Source of the DNA: Mesorhizobium shangrilense
GTDB taxonomy: Bacteria > Pseudomonadota > Alphaproteobacteria > Rhizobiales > Rhizobiaceae
Direction: 5' to 3'
Assembly (NCBI RefSeq): GCF_040537815.1
Contig: NZ_JBEWSZ010000002.1
Location: 496,001-560,000, forward strand
Length of the DNA: 64,000 nucleotides
Shown: piece after piece, positions 1-9,576 of the stretch
Position numbering within the stretch: the stretch's first letter is position 1
Layout: each line of letters opens with the position of its first letter
The notes under the pieces: generated by a model
Seen by the model: only the letters and a program-made list of their open reading frames with translations
What the model was told of the DNA's origin: nothing
Databases searched by the model: none
Position numbers and translations under genes: made by a program

Positions 1-195
1 ACCATCGCCGCCATGGACAGGCTGGTGGTGATGGACAAGGGCCGGATCATCGAGGAAGGTTCGCATGACGAGCTCGTCGCCAGGGGCGGGCTCTATGCGC
101 AGCTGTGGCAACGGCAGTCGGGCGGCTTCCTGCTCGAGGACGGTCCGGTTGACGCCGCCAACGACGCACTTGCCAAGGGACAAGCCGCAGAATGA
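1..195 (+). CDS. ABC exporter ATP-binding C-terminus (5' truncated)
   Basis: The reading frame is open from base 1 and ends at 195, so only the last ~64 residues of the protein are present. They match the end of an exporter-type nucleotide-binding domain, the strand after the H-loop ([11 protein letters not shown]) followed by the EEGSHDEL and LYAQLW segments. The next gene ends in nearly the same residues, so the two are paralogues and probably form a heterodimeric exporter. Walker A, signature and Walker B lie outside the window. The stop is only about 10 bases before the next start, which suggests one operon. The substrate cannot be read from this fragment. Confidence 0.85.
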   Translation, partial: TIAAMDRLVVMDKGRIIEEGSHDELVARGGLYAQLWQRQSGGFLLEDGPVDAANDALAKGQAAE

Positions 196-205
196 TGGCT
201 GCCGC

Positions 206-2089
206 ATGATGACTGCCATTTATCGCTGGTTCGAGAACTGGGTTTATCCGTTTCGGGAGCCGGCGAACCTTCGGCCTCCGGCCAGCGTCGGCGGCTTCAT
301 CTGGCATTACGTCGGACAGGCGAAGTTCGCCTTTTTCGCCATGCTGGTCATCGGCGGCATCGCGCCGCTGGTCGAAGCCGGGCTGTTCTACTTCGTCGGG
401 CGGCTGGTCGACATTCTCGACCAGTTGCCGGCGCCGCGAAGCTGGCAAGCCTTGTGGCATGCCGCCGGCCCTGAACTTGTGTTCATGGTCGTGGTGGTTC
501 TCGTCATCCGCACCATCGTCGTCGGGCTTTCAGCGCTGGTCGACGAACAGACGATCACGCCGGGCTTCTACAATCTGGTGCGCTGGCAGGCGCACCGGCA
601 TGTGTCGCGCCAGTCCTACGCCTTCTTCCAGAACGATTTCGCTGGGCGCATCGCCACCAAGGTCTGGCAGGCGGGGCAGGCAACCGGCGACCTGATGGAA
701 AGCTTCATCGAGGTCGTCTGGTTCATGGTCGTCTACACAGTGACGACGCTGGCGGTGGTCGCCGGACTTGACCTGCGCTTGGCGGCGCTGGTGGTGGTCT
801 GGATCTCGGCCTTCGGCTTGCTGGCAAAATTCTATCTGCCGGCGATCCGCAAGCATGCCGAGGCAACCGCCGAAGCCGGCTCGATGATCAATGGCCGCAT
901 CGTCGATTCCTATTCGAACGTGCAGACGCTGAAACTGTTTTCCGCCGATGGTGACGACCGCTATATCCGCAGCGGCTTCGACATCTATCTCGACGCGCTG
1001 CGCCCGTTCACGCGCCGGCTGACCGGCGTGCGGATGGCGCTGACGACGCTGTCGGGCTTCATGATCACGGTCATCGCCTGCTTTGCCGTCTATCTCTGGG
1101 TCGAAGGCTCGATCACCGTCGGCGCCGTCGCCTTCACGCTGTCGCTGGTGTTGCGGCTCAACATGCTGCTCGGCCGGCTGATGATGCAGCTCAACGGCAT
1201 TCTCAGAAATCTTGGCGTGCTGGAGAACTCCAAGGCGCTGATCTCGCAGCCGCTCGGGCTGGTCGATGGGCCCGACGCCAAGGAACTGGTCGTGACAGGC
1301 GGACGCATCGATGTCCGGAATCTCGAATTCCACTACGGCAAGGGTTCCGGCGTGCTCAACGGAATCGACCTTGTCGTGCGGCCGGGCGAAAAGGTCGGGC
1401 TGGTCGGACCGTCCGGCGCGGGCAAGACGACGCTGGTCAATCTGATCCTGCGGCTCTACGACCTCGAGAGCGGCAAGATCACCATCGACGGACAGGACGT
1501 CTCCAAGGTCACGCAGAATTCGCTGCGCGCCAATATCGGCGTCGTCAGCCAGGACACCGCGCTGTTCCACCGTTCGCTGCGCGACAACATCAAGCTCGGC
1601 ATGCCCGACGCAACCGACGCCGAGGTGATTGCGGCGGCCAGGAAGGCAGAGGCGCACGAGTTCATCCTGAACCTGCGCGACAATCGTGACCGCGTTGGCT
1701 ATGAGGCGTTTGTCGGCGAGCGCGGCGTGAAATTGTCGGGCGGCCAGCGCCAGCGCGTGGCGATCGCGCGCGTCTTCCTCAAGGACGCGCCGATCCTTGT
1801 GCTGGACGAGGCGACTTCAGCGCTCGATTCCGACATCGAGGCGGCCATCCAGGAAAACCTGACGCGGCTGATGGAAGGAAAGACGGTCATCGCCATCGCC
1901 CACCGGCTGTCGACCATCGCCGCGCTCGACCGGCTGGTGGTGCTCGACGGTGGTCGCATCGTCGAACAGGGCACGCATGACGAACTGGTGGCGCTGGACG
2001 GGCTCTATGCGCGGCTGTGGAAGCGCCAGTCCGGCGGCTTCCTGTATCATGAGGACAGCGTGCTGGAAGAGACGAGGCCGGCGGAGTAG
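206..2089 (+). CDS. ABC transporter, fused permease/ATP-binding exporter half
   Basis: A 627-residue half-transporter of the MsbA/multidrug exporter type. The N-terminal ~330 residues hold the hydrophobic six-helix transmembrane domain. The C-terminal nucleotide-binding domain is complete, with Walker A GPSGAGKTT near residue 401, signature LSGGQRQ near 511, Walker B ILVLDEATSALDS near 530 and H-loop AHRLST near 563. The protein should use ATP to export a lipid or hydrophobic substrate across the inner membrane. The start is one of two adjacent ATGs (206 or 209), just after the upstream paralogue. A longer open frame upstream overlaps that gene and is not used. The substrate is unknown. Confidence 0.93.
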   Translation: MMTAIYRWFENWVYPFREPANLRPPASVGGFIWHYVGQAKFAFFAMLVIGGIAPLVEAGLFYFVGRLVDILDQLPAPRSWQALWHAAGPELVFMVVVVLVIRTIVVGLSALVDEQTITPGFYNLVRWQAHRHVSRQSYAFFQNDFAGRIATKVWQAGQATGDLMESFIEVVWFMVVYTVTTLAVVAGLDLRLAALVVVWISAFGLLAKFYLPAIRKHAEATAEAGSMINGRIVDSYSNVQTLKLFSADGDDRYIRSGFDIYLDALRPFTRRLTGVRMALTTLSGFMITVIACFAVYLWVEGSITVGAVAFTLSLVLRLNMLLGRLMMQLNGILRNLGVLENSKALISQPLGLVDGPDAKELVVTGGRIDVRNLEFHYGKGSGVLNGIDLVVRPGEKVGLVGPSGAGKTTLVNLILRLYDLESGKITIDGQDVSKVTQNSLRANIGVVSQDTALFHRSLRDNIKLGMPDATDAEVIAAARKAEAHEFILNLRDNRDRVGYEAFVGERGVKLSGGQRQRVAIARVFLKDAPILVLDEATSALDSDIEAAIQENLTRLMEGKTVIAIAHRLSTIAALDRLVVLDGGRIVEQGTHDELVALDGLYARLWKRQSGGFLYHEDSVLEETRPAE

Positions 2090-2093
2090 CAAC

Positions 2094-2570
2094 GTGAGCG
2101 GACTGGCGCAGAGCTTCTATGTGCTCAGGCGGCTTCGGCCGACCGTGCCGGCCTTCGACGCGCTGAAGGAAGAGAGCCGGCTGGAAGGGTACTGGATGCT
2201 GGTGCGCCTTGCGGATGGCTGGGCAAGCGGCCGCAACAAGTTCCTGAAACGCGGCGAGGCGCTGTTCGGCGCCTGGCACGGCCGGGATCTTGCCGGTGTG
2301 TGCGGGTTGAACATCGATCCCTATTTCGAGGACAGAAGCCAGGGGCGAGTCCGGCACCTGTTTGTCAGTGCGGGTCATCGCCGCAACGGTGTTGGCCGCA
2401 TGCTGGTCGAAACCGTCATCGACAGGGCACGCCAATATTTCGCCGTCCTCAACACCCGTGCGCCGAAGGAAGCCTTTCCTTTCTATGAGGGGCTTGGCTT
2501 CCAGCGCGTGGCGGGCGAAGAATTCGTCACGCACCGCATGATGCTCTCCGGATATGGGAAAGGAAGCTGA
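2094..2570 (+). CDS. GNAT family N-acetyltransferase
   Basis: A 158-residue protein with the GNAT fold. The acetyl-CoA pyrophosphate-binding loop is visible as RHLFVSAGHRRNGVGRML (R/Q-x-x-G-x-G/A type), followed by a C-terminal motif around FYEGLGFQRV. It should transfer an acetyl group to an amine on an unknown small molecule or protein. The GTG at 2094 is chosen because it follows the exporter stop by four bases; the frame further upstream lies inside the exporter gene. It is probably co-transcribed with the exporter, which leaves open a role in modifying the exported compound, though this is inference. Confidence 0.85.
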   Translation: MSGLAQSFYVLRRLRPTVPAFDALKEESRLEGYWMLVRLADGWASGRNKFLKRGEALFGAWHGRDLAGVCGLNIDPYFEDRSQGRVRHLFVSAGHRRNGVGRMLVETVIDRARQYFAVLNTRAPKEAFPFYEGLGFQRVAGEEFVTHRMMLSGYGKGS

Positions 2571-2571
2571 G

Positions 2572-2883
2572 ATGTCACTGCGCCCCCCGTCTCATCTTGC
2601 CGGCACTTCGGCGGCGGAAGCCGCCTTCGACGCACTCGGCCATGAAATCCTCGCCGAAAAGGCGGCCGCGCTCGGTCGCGCCGGTCAGCGCGTCGAAGAG
2701 ACATTGGCGAGGCTTCGCGACAATGGTGACGCCGAGCGGCGGCCCCGGCTGCTCAAAGAGGCGGCAGAAGCCGTGCACGGCTATTTCATCCAGCGCGAAC
2801 TGTGCGGCCTGCGCAAGCATGACGGCGTGATCCGCGAATACGATATCCCAAAGGCCGTTCTGGTCAGGCTCGGCGCGAAGTGA
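2572..2883 (+). CDS. Conserved hypothetical protein (DUF6665-like)
   Basis: A 103-residue, alanine- and arginine-rich, helical protein without signal peptide or membrane segment. The ATG at 2572 follows the acetyltransferase stop by one base and has a purine-rich stretch (GGAAAGGAAGC) upstream, so the two are likely translationally coupled. The sequence, with its EEAF-like helices and a C-terminal CGLRKHDGVIREYDIP segment, resembles a small rhizobial family I recall as DUF6665. No function is known and no catalytic motif is visible. Confidence 0.75.
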   Translation: MSLRPPSHLAGTSAAEAAFDALGHEILAEKAAALGRAGQRVEETLARLRDNGDAERRPRLLKEAAEAVHGYFIQRELCGLRKHDGVIREYDIPKAVLVRLGAK

Positions 2884-2886
2884 TGT

Positions 2887-3231
2887 TCACTCCAGCCATT
2901 CGGTGATGAACGTACCGTTCTCGTGGATGTCGGTCGTCTCCAGCGGGCCCGGACCGAGATTGGTGAATTTGTGCGGCGTGTCGGGCGGCACGATGACGAT
3001 CTGGCCGGCGGAGGCCTCGATTTCCTTGTCGCCGATCGTGAACAGGCCGGTTCCCTGACGGATGATGAAAATCTCCGCATAGGGATGCTTGTGCAGCCTC
3101 GGGCCGCCGCCAGAATCGGGCAGGTAGTTGAAGATCAGGCAGGAGTTCGAGCCGTAGCCACCGCATTGCAGTTCGCCCTTCCAGCGGTCGGGACGAACGG
3201 CCCATTCCTCGCGATCGATGACATGCGCCAT
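2887..3231 (-). CDS. Cupin domain protein
   Basis: A 114-residue single-domain cupin. The first cupin motif is seen as LHKHPYAEIFIIRQGTG, with His, His and Glu metal ligands, and the second as IVPPDTPHKFTNLG. Small cupins of this kind bind a metal and may be isomerases, dioxygenases or simple sensors, so the reaction cannot be assigned. The gene converges on the preceding plus-strand gene with three bases between the stops, and its start faces the intergenic region before petA. Confidence 0.85.
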   Translation of the reverse strand: MAHVIDREEWAVRPDRWKGELQCGGYGSNSCLIFNYLPDSGGGPRLHKHPYAEIFIIRQGTGLFTIGDKEIEASAGQIVIVPPDTPHKFTNLGPGPLETTDIHENGTFITEWLE

Positions 3232-3545
3232 GGGAGGCAGGATAGACCCGGCCGGCGTCTTGTGTCGAGGCGAACAAGGGCGCTGGATTTGCGGTTGTTT
3301 CCCTGTTGTTTAGCGGTGTTTTCCGGCCATTCGCCGTCTTGTCGCGCGATAGGGTATTTTGTCCCCGCGACAATCTGCCCATGTGCCTTCACCCGTCTGG
3401 ACAAAAACGGGCTTCACGCATAAACCGAAGTCCAAATGCCGGAGGAATTCGCTAGCCTGTTCGCCATGCGCTGTCGGGTTGGCGTGAATGAGCGGGGAAC
3501 AAGGCTCAGCCACCGGCGCGGAAGAGGCGAAAGGATCAGGCACCC
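3232..3545. other. Intergenic region upstream of petABC
   Basis: A 314-base stretch between the divergent cupin gene and petA. It contains no convincing gene. It must hold the promoters for both directions. A purine-rich AAAGGA lies about ten bases before the petA GTG. No clear operator or hairpin was seen. Confidence 0.5.
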
Positions 3546-4106
3546 GTGAGCGCAACCGAAATCCACGATCCCAATCGTCGAGACTTTCTCTACGTCGCCA
3601 CCGGCATGGCCGCAGTGGTCGGCGCTGGTGCCTTCGCATGGCCGTTCATCGACCAGATGCGCCCGGACGCGTCGACGCTGGCGCTTGCTTCGGTCGAAGT
3701 CGACGTTGGCTCGCTGACGCCGGGCATGTCGCTGATCGTCAAATGGCGCGGCAAGCCGGTCGTGGTGCGCAATCGCACCGAGAAAGAGATGAAGGACGGC
3801 GAAGCGGTCAATCTGGCCGATCTCAAGGATCCGATCGCGCGCAACGCCAATCTGCCGTCCGATGCGCCGGCGACCGACGCCAACCGCACCACGCCCGGCA
3901 AGGAAGCCTGGATGGTGATGGTTCAGGTCTGCACCCATCTGGGCTGCATTCCACTCGGTCAGGAAGGCGATTTCGGCGGCTGGTTCTGCCCGTGCCACGG
4001 TTCGCAATACGACACCGCCGGCCGCATCCGCAAAGGACCGGCGCCCGAGAACATGGCTGTGCCGGTATTCAAGTTCATTTCCGATACCAAGATCCTTATC
4101 GGTTGA
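3546..4106 (+). CDS. petA: Ubiquinol-cytochrome c reductase, Rieske iron-sulfur subunit
   Basis: The 186-residue Rieske subunit of the cytochrome bc1 complex. It passes electrons from ubiquinol to cytochrome c1 at the periplasmic face of the inner membrane. An N-terminal RRDFLY twin-arginine signal is followed by one membrane anchor (about residues 15-35). The 2Fe-2S ligands are in CTHLGC (Cys129, His131, Cys134) and CPCHGS (Cys148, Cys150, His151), with the usual disulfide pair. The start is GTG. It is the first gene of petABC, 17 bases before petB. Confidence 0.97.
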   Translation: MSATEIHDPNRRDFLYVATGMAAVVGAGAFAWPFIDQMRPDASTLALASVEVDVGSLTPGMSLIVKWRGKPVVVRNRTEKEMKDGEAVNLADLKDPIARNANLPSDAPATDANRTTPGKEAWMVMVQVCTHLGCIPLGQEGDFGGWFCPCHGSQYDTAGRIRKGPAPENMAVPVFKFISDTKILIG

Positions 4107-4123
4107 GGCAGGGGGATATTTCC

Positions 4124-5425
4124 ATGAGCGAGGGACACTCGACCTATACGCCCAAGACCGGTATCGAACGCTGGTTCGACGCCCGCATGCCGCTGCCGCG
4201 GCTGATCCATGATTCCTTTGTCTCCTATCCGGTGCCGCGCAACCTGAACTATGCGTGGACCTTCGGCGGCATCCTGTCGATCATGCTGGTGGCGCAGATC
4301 CTCACCGGCGTCGTGCTGGCCATGCACTATACGGCAGACACCAATCTCGCCTTCGGCTCGGTCGAAAAGATCATGCGCGACGTGAATTCGGGCTGGCTGC
4401 TGCGCTACATGCATTCGAACGGCGCGTCGTTCTTCTTCGTCGCCGTCTATATCCACATCTTCCGTGGTCTCTATTACGGCTCCTACAAGGCGCCGCGCGA
4501 ACTGCTGTGGATCCTCGGCTGCATCATCTATCTCTTGATGATGGCGACCGGCTTCATGGGTTATGTGCTGCCGTGGGGCCAGATGAGCTTCTGGGGCGCC
4601 ACCGTCATCACCGGCTTCTTCTCGGCCATCCCGCTGGTCGGCAACTGGATCCAGGAACTGCTGCTCGGCGGTTTCGCCGTCGACAATCCGACGCTGAACC
4701 GCTTCTTCGCGCTGCATTACCTGCTGCCGTTCATGATCGCCGGCGTCGTCGTGCTGCACATCTGGGCGCTGCATGTGGTCGGCCAGTCGAACCCGACCGG
4801 CATCGAGGTCAAGTCGAAGACCGACACCGTCGCCTTCACACCTTACGCGACCATCAAGGACGCGTTCGGCATGATCGTGTTCCTGTTCTTCTTCGCCTAT
4901 TTCGTCTTCTACCTGCCGAACTATCTCGGCCATCCGGACAACTACACGGTTGCCAACCCGCTGAAGACGCCGGCCCATATCGTGCCTGAATGGTACTTCC
5001 TGCCGTTCTACGCGATCCTGCGCGCCATCACCTTCAATGTCGGGCCGATCAACTCCAAGCTCGGCGGCGTGCTGTTGATGTTCGGCGCCATCGTCATGCT
5101 GTTCCTGGTGCCGTGGCTCGACACGTCCAAGGTGCGCTCGGCCGTCTACCGGCCCTGGTACAAGCTGTTCTTCTGGCTGTTCGTGGCCGACGCCATCCTG
5201 CTCGGCTGGCTGGGCTCGCAGCCCGCGGAAGGCAGCTATGTGTTCATGGCGCAGATGGCGACGCTGTTCTACTTCGCGTTCTTCCTGATCGCACTTCCGG
5301 TGCTCGGCCTCATCGAGACGCCGCGGCGGCTGCCGAACTCGATCACCGAGGCGGTGCTTGAAAAGAACAAGGGCGGCAGTGGACATCCGGCGGGCGCCAC
5401 GGCGGCTCCGGAAACCAAGGGCTGA
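4124..5425 (+). CDS. petB: Cytochrome b of the bc1 complex
   Basis: A 433-residue multi-helix integral membrane subunit that carries hemes bL and bH and the two quinone sites of complex III. Conserved features include the HSNGAS heme-binding helix, the [18 protein letters not shown] segment and the PEWY motif ([12 protein letters not shown]) of the Qo site. The length suits a stand-alone cytochrome b, not the fused cytochrome b/c1 of Bradyrhizobium. The chosen ATG lies 17 bases after petA, preceded by GCAGGGGGA; a longer upstream frame overlaps petA and is rejected. Confidence 0.97.
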   Translation: MSEGHSTYTPKTGIERWFDARMPLPRLIHDSFVSYPVPRNLNYAWTFGGILSIMLVAQILTGVVLAMHYTADTNLAFGSVEKIMRDVNSGWLLRYMHSNGASFFFVAVYIHIFRGLYYGSYKAPRELLWILGCIIYLLMMATGFMGYVLPWGQMSFWGATVITGFFSAIPLVGNWIQELLLGGFAVDNPTLNRFFALHYLLPFMIAGVVVLHIWALHVVGQSNPTGIEVKSKTDTVAFTPYATIKDAFGMIVFLFFFAYFVFYLPNYLGHPDNYTVANPLKTPAHIVPEWYFLPFYAILRAITFNVGPINSKLGGVLLMFGAIVMLFLVPWLDTSKVRSAVYRPWYKLFFWLFVADAILLGWLGSQPAEGSYVFMAQMATLFYFAFFLIALPVLGLIETPRRLPNSITEAVLEKNKGGSGHPAGATAAPETKG

Positions 5426-5453
5426 GCGGGTAGAGAATCTAAGGGGATTTGGC

Positions 5454-6326
5454 ATGAAGAAGATTCTCACCTCGCTGGCGCTGATCGGCCTTGTGGCCGT
5501 CGGCACTGGGGCTGCTGGCACCTGGGCGATCGCCGCCGAAGAGGCGCACAACGCCGCAGCACCGACGCACTTCCCGATCAACGAGCCCAAGGAGATGAGC
5601 TGGAGCTTCTCGGGACCGTTCGGCACCTATGACAAGGGCCAGCTGCAGCGCGGCCTGAAGGTCTACAAGGAAGTCTGCTCGGCCTGCCACTCGATGAACC
5701 TGGTGGCGTTCCGCACCCTGTCGGACCTTGGCTACTCGGATGCCCAGGTCAAGTCGCTGGCGGCGACCTACACCGTCCATGACGGCCCCAACGATGCCGG
5801 CGACATGTTCGACCGTCCCGGCAAGCCGTCCGACCATTTCCCGGCGCCGTTCGCCAATGAGCAGGCCGCCGCTGCTTCCAACGGCGGCGCTGCCCCGCCC
5901 GACATGTCGCTGCTGGCCAAGGCGCGCGGCGTCGAGCGCGGCTTTCCGCAGTTCGTCTTTGATATCTTCACCCAGTATGACGCGGGCGGCCCGGACTATA
6001 TCCACTCGCTGCTGACCGGCTACGACCAGACGCCGCCTGCCGGCATGGTCATCCCAGAGGGCACGCACTACAACCCATACTTCATGTCCGGCGTCTCGCT
6101 GAAGATGCCCAAGCCGCTCTCCGACGGCCAGGTGACCTATGACGATGGCGCGCCGCAGACGGTCGAACAGTATTCCCGCGACGTATCGGCCTTCCTGACA
6201 TGGGCGGCCGAGCCGCATATGGAAGACCGCAAGAAGACCGGCTTCCGCGTGTTGTTCTTCCTCTTTGTGTTCGGCATCCTGGTCTATCTCACCAAGCGCA
6301 AGGTGTGGGACGGCGTGGCGCACTAA
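5454..6326 (+). CDS. petC: Cytochrome c1 of the bc1 complex
   Basis: A 290-residue membrane-anchored c-type cytochrome that completes the bc1 operon. An N-terminal signal peptide (about residues 1-25) exports it to the periplasm. The heme-binding motif CSACH is at residues 75-79. The C-terminal hydrophobic helix (VLFFLFVFGILVYL) and the basic tail anchor it to the membrane. The ATG at 5454 follows AAGGGGATTTGGC. It is followed within about 25 bases by a strong hairpin terminator. Confidence 0.97.
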   Translation: MKKILTSLALIGLVAVGTGAAGTWAIAAEEAHNAAAPTHFPINEPKEMSWSFSGPFGTYDKGQLQRGLKVYKEVCSACHSMNLVAFRTLSDLGYSDAQVKSLAATYTVHDGPNDAGDMFDRPGKPSDHFPAPFANEQAAAASNGGAAPPDMSLLAKARGVERGFPQFVFDIFTQYDAGGPDYIHSLLTGYDQTPPAGMVIPEGTHYNPYFMSGVSLKMPKPLSDGQVTYDDGAPQTVEQYSRDVSAFLTWAAEPHMEDRKKTGFRVLFFLFVFGILVYLTKRKVWDGVAH

Positions 6327-6347
6327 GCCGCGCGGCCAAGGATCAAG

Positions 6348-6374
6348 AAAGGGCGCCGAGAGGCGCCCTTTTTC
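6348..6374 (+). terminator. Rho-independent terminator after petABC
   Basis: A perfect 7-bp stem, GGGCGCC (6351-6357) and GGCGCCC (6362-6368), with a GAGA tetraloop, followed by five T residues and preceded by AAA that can extend the stem. It closes the pet operon. Confidence 0.9.
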
Positions 6375-6452
6375 ATTTCCGGAGGCGGTCACGTCACATG
6401 GCCGTCACCGCATCTGGCGATCCTGCGTCATTCCCAACAAAGGATTGCACCC

Positions 6453-7148
6453 ATGAAGAAATATGCATCGCTGGCGGCTGGTCTCCTGCTGCTGGTCATC
6501 GGCTCCGCCGCCCAGGCAGACGACGCTCAACCCTTCGTCACCAACAAGGACATCGACCTGACGATGGTCCTGCCGCCACCACCGGCCAACGATTCCGCCC
6601 AGACCAAGGCCGAGATCGGCGAAGTGCTGACGCTGCAGGTCACGCGCACGCCGGAAATGGTAGCCAGTGCCGTCGCCGATGCCGAGGAGAATGTCTGGCG
6701 CTTCGCCGATGTCATGGGGCCGAAGTTCAACAAGGAATCGCTGCCGAAATTTTCGGCCTTCTTCGATCGCGTGGTGGCCACCGAGGGTGCTGTCGTCGAT
6801 CCGGCCAAGGATGTGTGGAAGCGTCCGCGCCCGCATCAGCTCAGCGATCTTGTGAAGCCTGCAGTCAAGCTGTCCAGCTCCGGCTCCTGGCCGTCGGGTC
6901 ACGCCACCGTCGGCACCATGATGGGCATCATCCTTGCCGACATGGTTCCCGAAAAGCGCGCCGAGATCATGGCGCGCGCGGCGCAGTATGCCCACAACCG
7001 CGTCGTCGGCGGCATCCACTATCCGTCCGATGTCGAGATGGGCAAGATTTCGGGCAGCGTCATTGCCGCTGTCCTGCTCAACCGGGACGACTTCAAGGCA
7101 GAGTACGACGTGGCCAAGGCTGAACTTCGCTCCGACCTCGGCATGTGA
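6453..7148 (+). CDS. Secreted acid phosphatase, PAP2/class A type
   Basis: A 231-residue periplasmic protein with a clear signal peptide (about residues 1-23, cleavage after AQA). The three PAP2 signatures are present: a KxxxxRP-type motif (KDVWKRPRP), PSGH in GSWPSGHAT, and the final NRVVGGIHYPSD with catalytic His and Asp. It resembles class A non-specific acid phosphatases, which release phosphate from organic phosphates in the periplasm. It is flanked by two terminators, so it is a single-gene unit. Physiological substrate unknown. Confidence 0.9.
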   Translation: MKKYASLAAGLLLLVIGSAAQADDAQPFVTNKDIDLTMVLPPPPANDSAQTKAEIGEVLTLQVTRTPEMVASAVADAEENVWRFADVMGPKFNKESLPKFSAFFDRVVATEGAVVDPAKDVWKRPRPHQLSDLVKPAVKLSSSGSWPSGHATVGTMMGIILADMVPEKRAEIMARAAQYAHNRVVGGIHYPSDVEMGKISGSVIAAVLLNRDDFKAEYDVAKAELRSDLGM

Positions 7149-7174
7149 GGCTTCCGGCGGCAATTGTCGGCGAG

Positions 7175-7198
7175 AGGGGCGCCTCGGGCGCCCTTTTT
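7175..7198 (+). terminator. Rho-independent terminator after the phosphatase
   Basis: The stem GGGCGCC (7177-7183) and GGCGCCC (7187-7193), with a TCG loop, is followed by five T residues. It uses nearly the same stem sequence as the pet terminator 820 bases upstream. Confidence 0.88.
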
Positions 7199-7320
7199 CC
7201 ATGATCGCTGCCATGTGCGACGGACAGCCGGCAACTAGCCCGTTGGCACCGGGACACCAGATTGATATTCGAGGCATGAAGGGTGGCGAATGACTTGTCG
7301 CCCCATGCGTTCGGAATTCG

Positions 7321-8469
7321 ATGATGCGGCTCAGCGACTGTCACAATTTTTCCGACTTCCGCCGCATGGCGGAAAGGCGATTGCCGGGGCCGATCTTCAA
7401 CTATATCGACGGCGCGGCGGACGACGAAGTTACCTATCGCCGCAACACCGAGAGCTTCGAGAACTGCGACCTGGTTCCCAACGTACTGCGTGGCGTCGGC
7501 GAGGTCGACATGTCGGTGACGGTCATGGGCCAGAAGCTGGCGATGCCGGTCTACTGTTCGCCGACCGCCCTGCAGCGCCTGTTCCATCACCAGGGCGAGC
7601 GCGCGGTCGCCAGGGCTTCGGACAAGTACGGAACGATGTTCGGCGTTTCCTCGCTGGGTACCGTCAGCCTCGAGGAGGCCCGCAAGATCAGCAGCGCCCC
7701 GCAGGTCTACCAGTTCTATTTCCATCGTGATCGCGGGCTCAACAAGGCGATGATGCAGCGGGCGAGGGAGGTTGGCGTCGAGGTGATGATGCTGACCGTC
7801 GACAGCATCACCGGGGGCAATCGCGAGCGTGACAAGCGCACCGGCTTTGCCATTCCCTTCAGGCTCAGCCTCGCCGGCATGCTGCAGTTCGCACTGAAGC
7901 CGGCCTGGGCGATCAATTACTTCACCCATGAAGGGTTCAAGCTGCCGCAACTGGACGAACATGTCGACATGGGCGGCGGCACGATGTCGATCAGCCGCTA
8001 CTTCACCGAGATGCTCGATCCGTCGATGACCTGGGACGACGTTGCCGAGATGGTCAGACTGTGGCCGGGTCCGTTCTGCCTCAAGGGCATCATGTCGGTG
8101 GAGGATGCCAAGCGCGCCGTCGAGATTGGCTGCAGCGGCATCGTGCTGTCCAACCATGGTGGCCGGCAACTGGACGGCTCACGGGCGGCGTTCGACCAAC
8201 TCGCCGAGATCGTCGATGCCGTCGGCGACAGGATCGATGTCATCATGGATGGCGGCGTACAGCGCGGCACACATGTGCTCAAGGCGCTGTCGCTCGGCGC
8301 CAAGGCCGTCGGCGTCGGCCGCTACTATCTGTTCCCGCTGGCGGCAGCGGGCCAGCCGGGCGTCGAACGAGCGCTGGAACAGATGCGAGTCGAGATCGAG
8401 CGCGGCATGAAGCTGATGGGCTGCACCACGATCGGACAATTGTCGCGCGAAAATCTCCGTTTCAGGTAG
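7321..8469 (+). CDS. lldD: FMN-dependent alpha-hydroxyacid (L-lactate) dehydrogenase
   Basis: A 382-residue TIM-barrel flavoprotein of the LldD/glycolate oxidase family. It should oxidise a 2-hydroxyacid such as L-lactate to the 2-keto acid. The active-site segment SNHGGRQLDGS holds the proton-abstracting His and the substrate-binding Arg. The FMN phosphate-binding end (MDGGVQRGTHVLKAL and GVGRYYLFPL) and the N-terminal FNYIDGAADDE segment are intact. L-lactate is the usual substrate of the closest family, but related members use mandelate or other acids, so the symbol is tentative. The ATG at 7321 has no strong Shine-Dalgarno sequence. Confidence 0.88.
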   Translation: MMRLSDCHNFSDFRRMAERRLPGPIFNYIDGAADDEVTYRRNTESFENCDLVPNVLRGVGEVDMSVTVMGQKLAMPVYCSPTALQRLFHHQGERAVARASDKYGTMFGVSSLGTVSLEEARKISSAPQVYQFYFHRDRGLNKAMMQRAREVGVEVMMLTVDSITGGNRERDKRTGFAIPFRLSLAGMLQFALKPAWAINYFTHEGFKLPQLDEHVDMGGGTMSISRYFTEMLDPSMTWDDVAEMVRLWPGPFCLKGIMSVEDAKRAVEIGCSGIVLSNHGGRQLDGSRAAFDQLAEIVDAVGDRIDVIMDGGVQRGTHVLKALSLGAKAVGVGRYYLFPLAAAGQPGVERALEQMRVEIERGMKLMGCTTIGQLSRENLRFR

Positions 8470-8485
8470 TCTGCGAGGGGTGCCC

Positions 8486-8941
8486 ATGTCGGACAGCGAA
8501 AGCAAGAGAGACGAGGACGCGATCAGGGCCATCATCGCCCGCCAGTTCGCAAGCCTGAGCTGGGGTGAGGGGCGCGCTCCCGGCTGGGACGATTTCACCG
8601 GTGATTTCCTGACCGGCGCCTGCCTATTTCCTGCTGCCCGTCCGGCAAAGCCGATATCGGTTGCCGACTTTGTCGAGCGGATGCGCAAGCTGTCAGAAAC
8701 GTCGCTCAGGACATTCGATGAGACCGTTGTTGGAGTCGATATCCATGTCTTCGGCAACATCGCGATCGCGGCCGCCGGCGCCGAGATGACCGAGAATGGA
8801 GCCGAGACCAGCTGTTCGGTCGAAATGATGCTCCTGGTGAAGAGCGAGGGGAGCTGGAAGATCGCCGCCCAGGCGTGGGACAAGGCAAGCGCGATCAATC
8901 CTTTGCCGGATACGCTTGTCTCGGCCGCCACATCGCGCTAG
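8486..8941 (+). CDS. SnoaL/NTF2-like hypothetical protein
   Basis: A 151-residue cytosolic protein that looks like an NTF2-like (SnoaL) cone-shaped fold: N-terminal helix ([12 protein letters not shown]), central strands, and a last strand [15 protein letters not shown]. Such proteins may be isomerases, hydrolases or simple ligand binders. The start ATG 8486 is preceded by GAGGGG at 5-base spacing; a GTG six bases earlier is in frame but badly placed. It follows lldD by 16 bases and is probably co-transcribed with it. No specific function can be stated. Confidence 0.75.
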   Translation: MSDSESKRDEDAIRAIIARQFASLSWGEGRAPGWDDFTGDFLTGACLFPAARPAKPISVADFVERMRKLSETSLRTFDETVVGVDIHVFGNIAIAAAGAEMTENGAETSCSVEMMLLVKSEGSWKIAAQAWDKASAINPLPDTLVSAATSR

Positions 8942-9021
8942 CCGTTGTCGGTCGCGCAGGGTCACGATTGGTCCTTGCGCCATGTCAAACCTGTCAGCTG
9001 GATCATCCGGAGAGCCGCCTC

Positions 9022-9567
9022 ATGAAACCCTCGCTCGAAGACACGCTGCTTGCCGCGATCCGCACCATTCCAGACTATCCTAGGCCCGGCATATTGTTTC
9101 GCGACATCACCACGCTGCTTGGCAATGCGCGCGCCTTCCGCCGCGCCATCGACGAGCTGGTGCATCCCTATGCCGGCCAGAAGATCGACAAGATCGCCGG
9201 CATCGAAGCGCGCGGCTTCATTCTCGGCGGCGCCGTAGCCCACCAGCTCTCGGCCGGCTTCGTGCCGATCCGCAAGAAAGGCAAGCTGCCCTTCGAGACT
9301 GTGCGCGTCGCCTACAGCCTGGAATACGGGCTGGACGAGATGGAGATGCACAAGGATGGCGTGGCGCCCGGCGAAAAGGTGATCCTGGTCGACGATCTCA
9401 TTGCCACCGGCGGCACGGCGGAAGCGGCGGTCAAGCTGCTGCGCCAGATCGGTGCCGACATCCTCGCCGCCTGCTTTGTCATCGACCTGCCGGATCTCGG
9501 CGGGCGTGCCAAGCTTGAAGCGCTTGGTGTTCCGGTAAGGACACTGATCGGGTTCGAAGGGCATTGA
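9022..9567 (+). CDS. apt: Adenine phosphoribosyltransferase
   Basis: A 181-residue purine salvage enzyme that makes AMP from adenine and PRPP. The type I PRTase PRPP-binding loop [11 protein letters not shown] is at about residues 122-132. The N-terminal [15 protein letters not shown] segment and the [14 protein letters not shown] segment are typical of Apt. The ATG at 9022 gives the usual family length; a longer upstream frame overlaps the preceding gene. A RIME-like repeat starts 10 bases after the stop. Confidence 0.95.
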   Translation: MKPSLEDTLLAAIRTIPDYPRPGILFRDITTLLGNARAFRRAIDELVHPYAGQKIDKIAGIEARGFILGGAVAHQLSAGFVPIRKKGKLPFETVRVAYSLEYGLDEMEMHKDGVAPGEKVILVDDLIATGGTAEAAVKLLRQIGADILAACFVIDLPDLGGRAKLEALGVPVRTLIGFEGH

Positions 9568-9576
9568 GCGTTTTTA

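Noticed and set aside
530..1657. A 375-codon minus-strand frame opposite the ABC exporter
   Set aside because: Antisense to an intact exporter with all ATPase motifs; low-complexity composition typical of a shadow.
3959..5626. A 555-codon open frame on the minus strand opposite petA-petB-petC
   Set aside because: It lies fully antisense to the well-supported bc1 genes. Long shadow frames of this type are common in high-GC DNA, and its Arg- and His-rich translation shows no family likeness.
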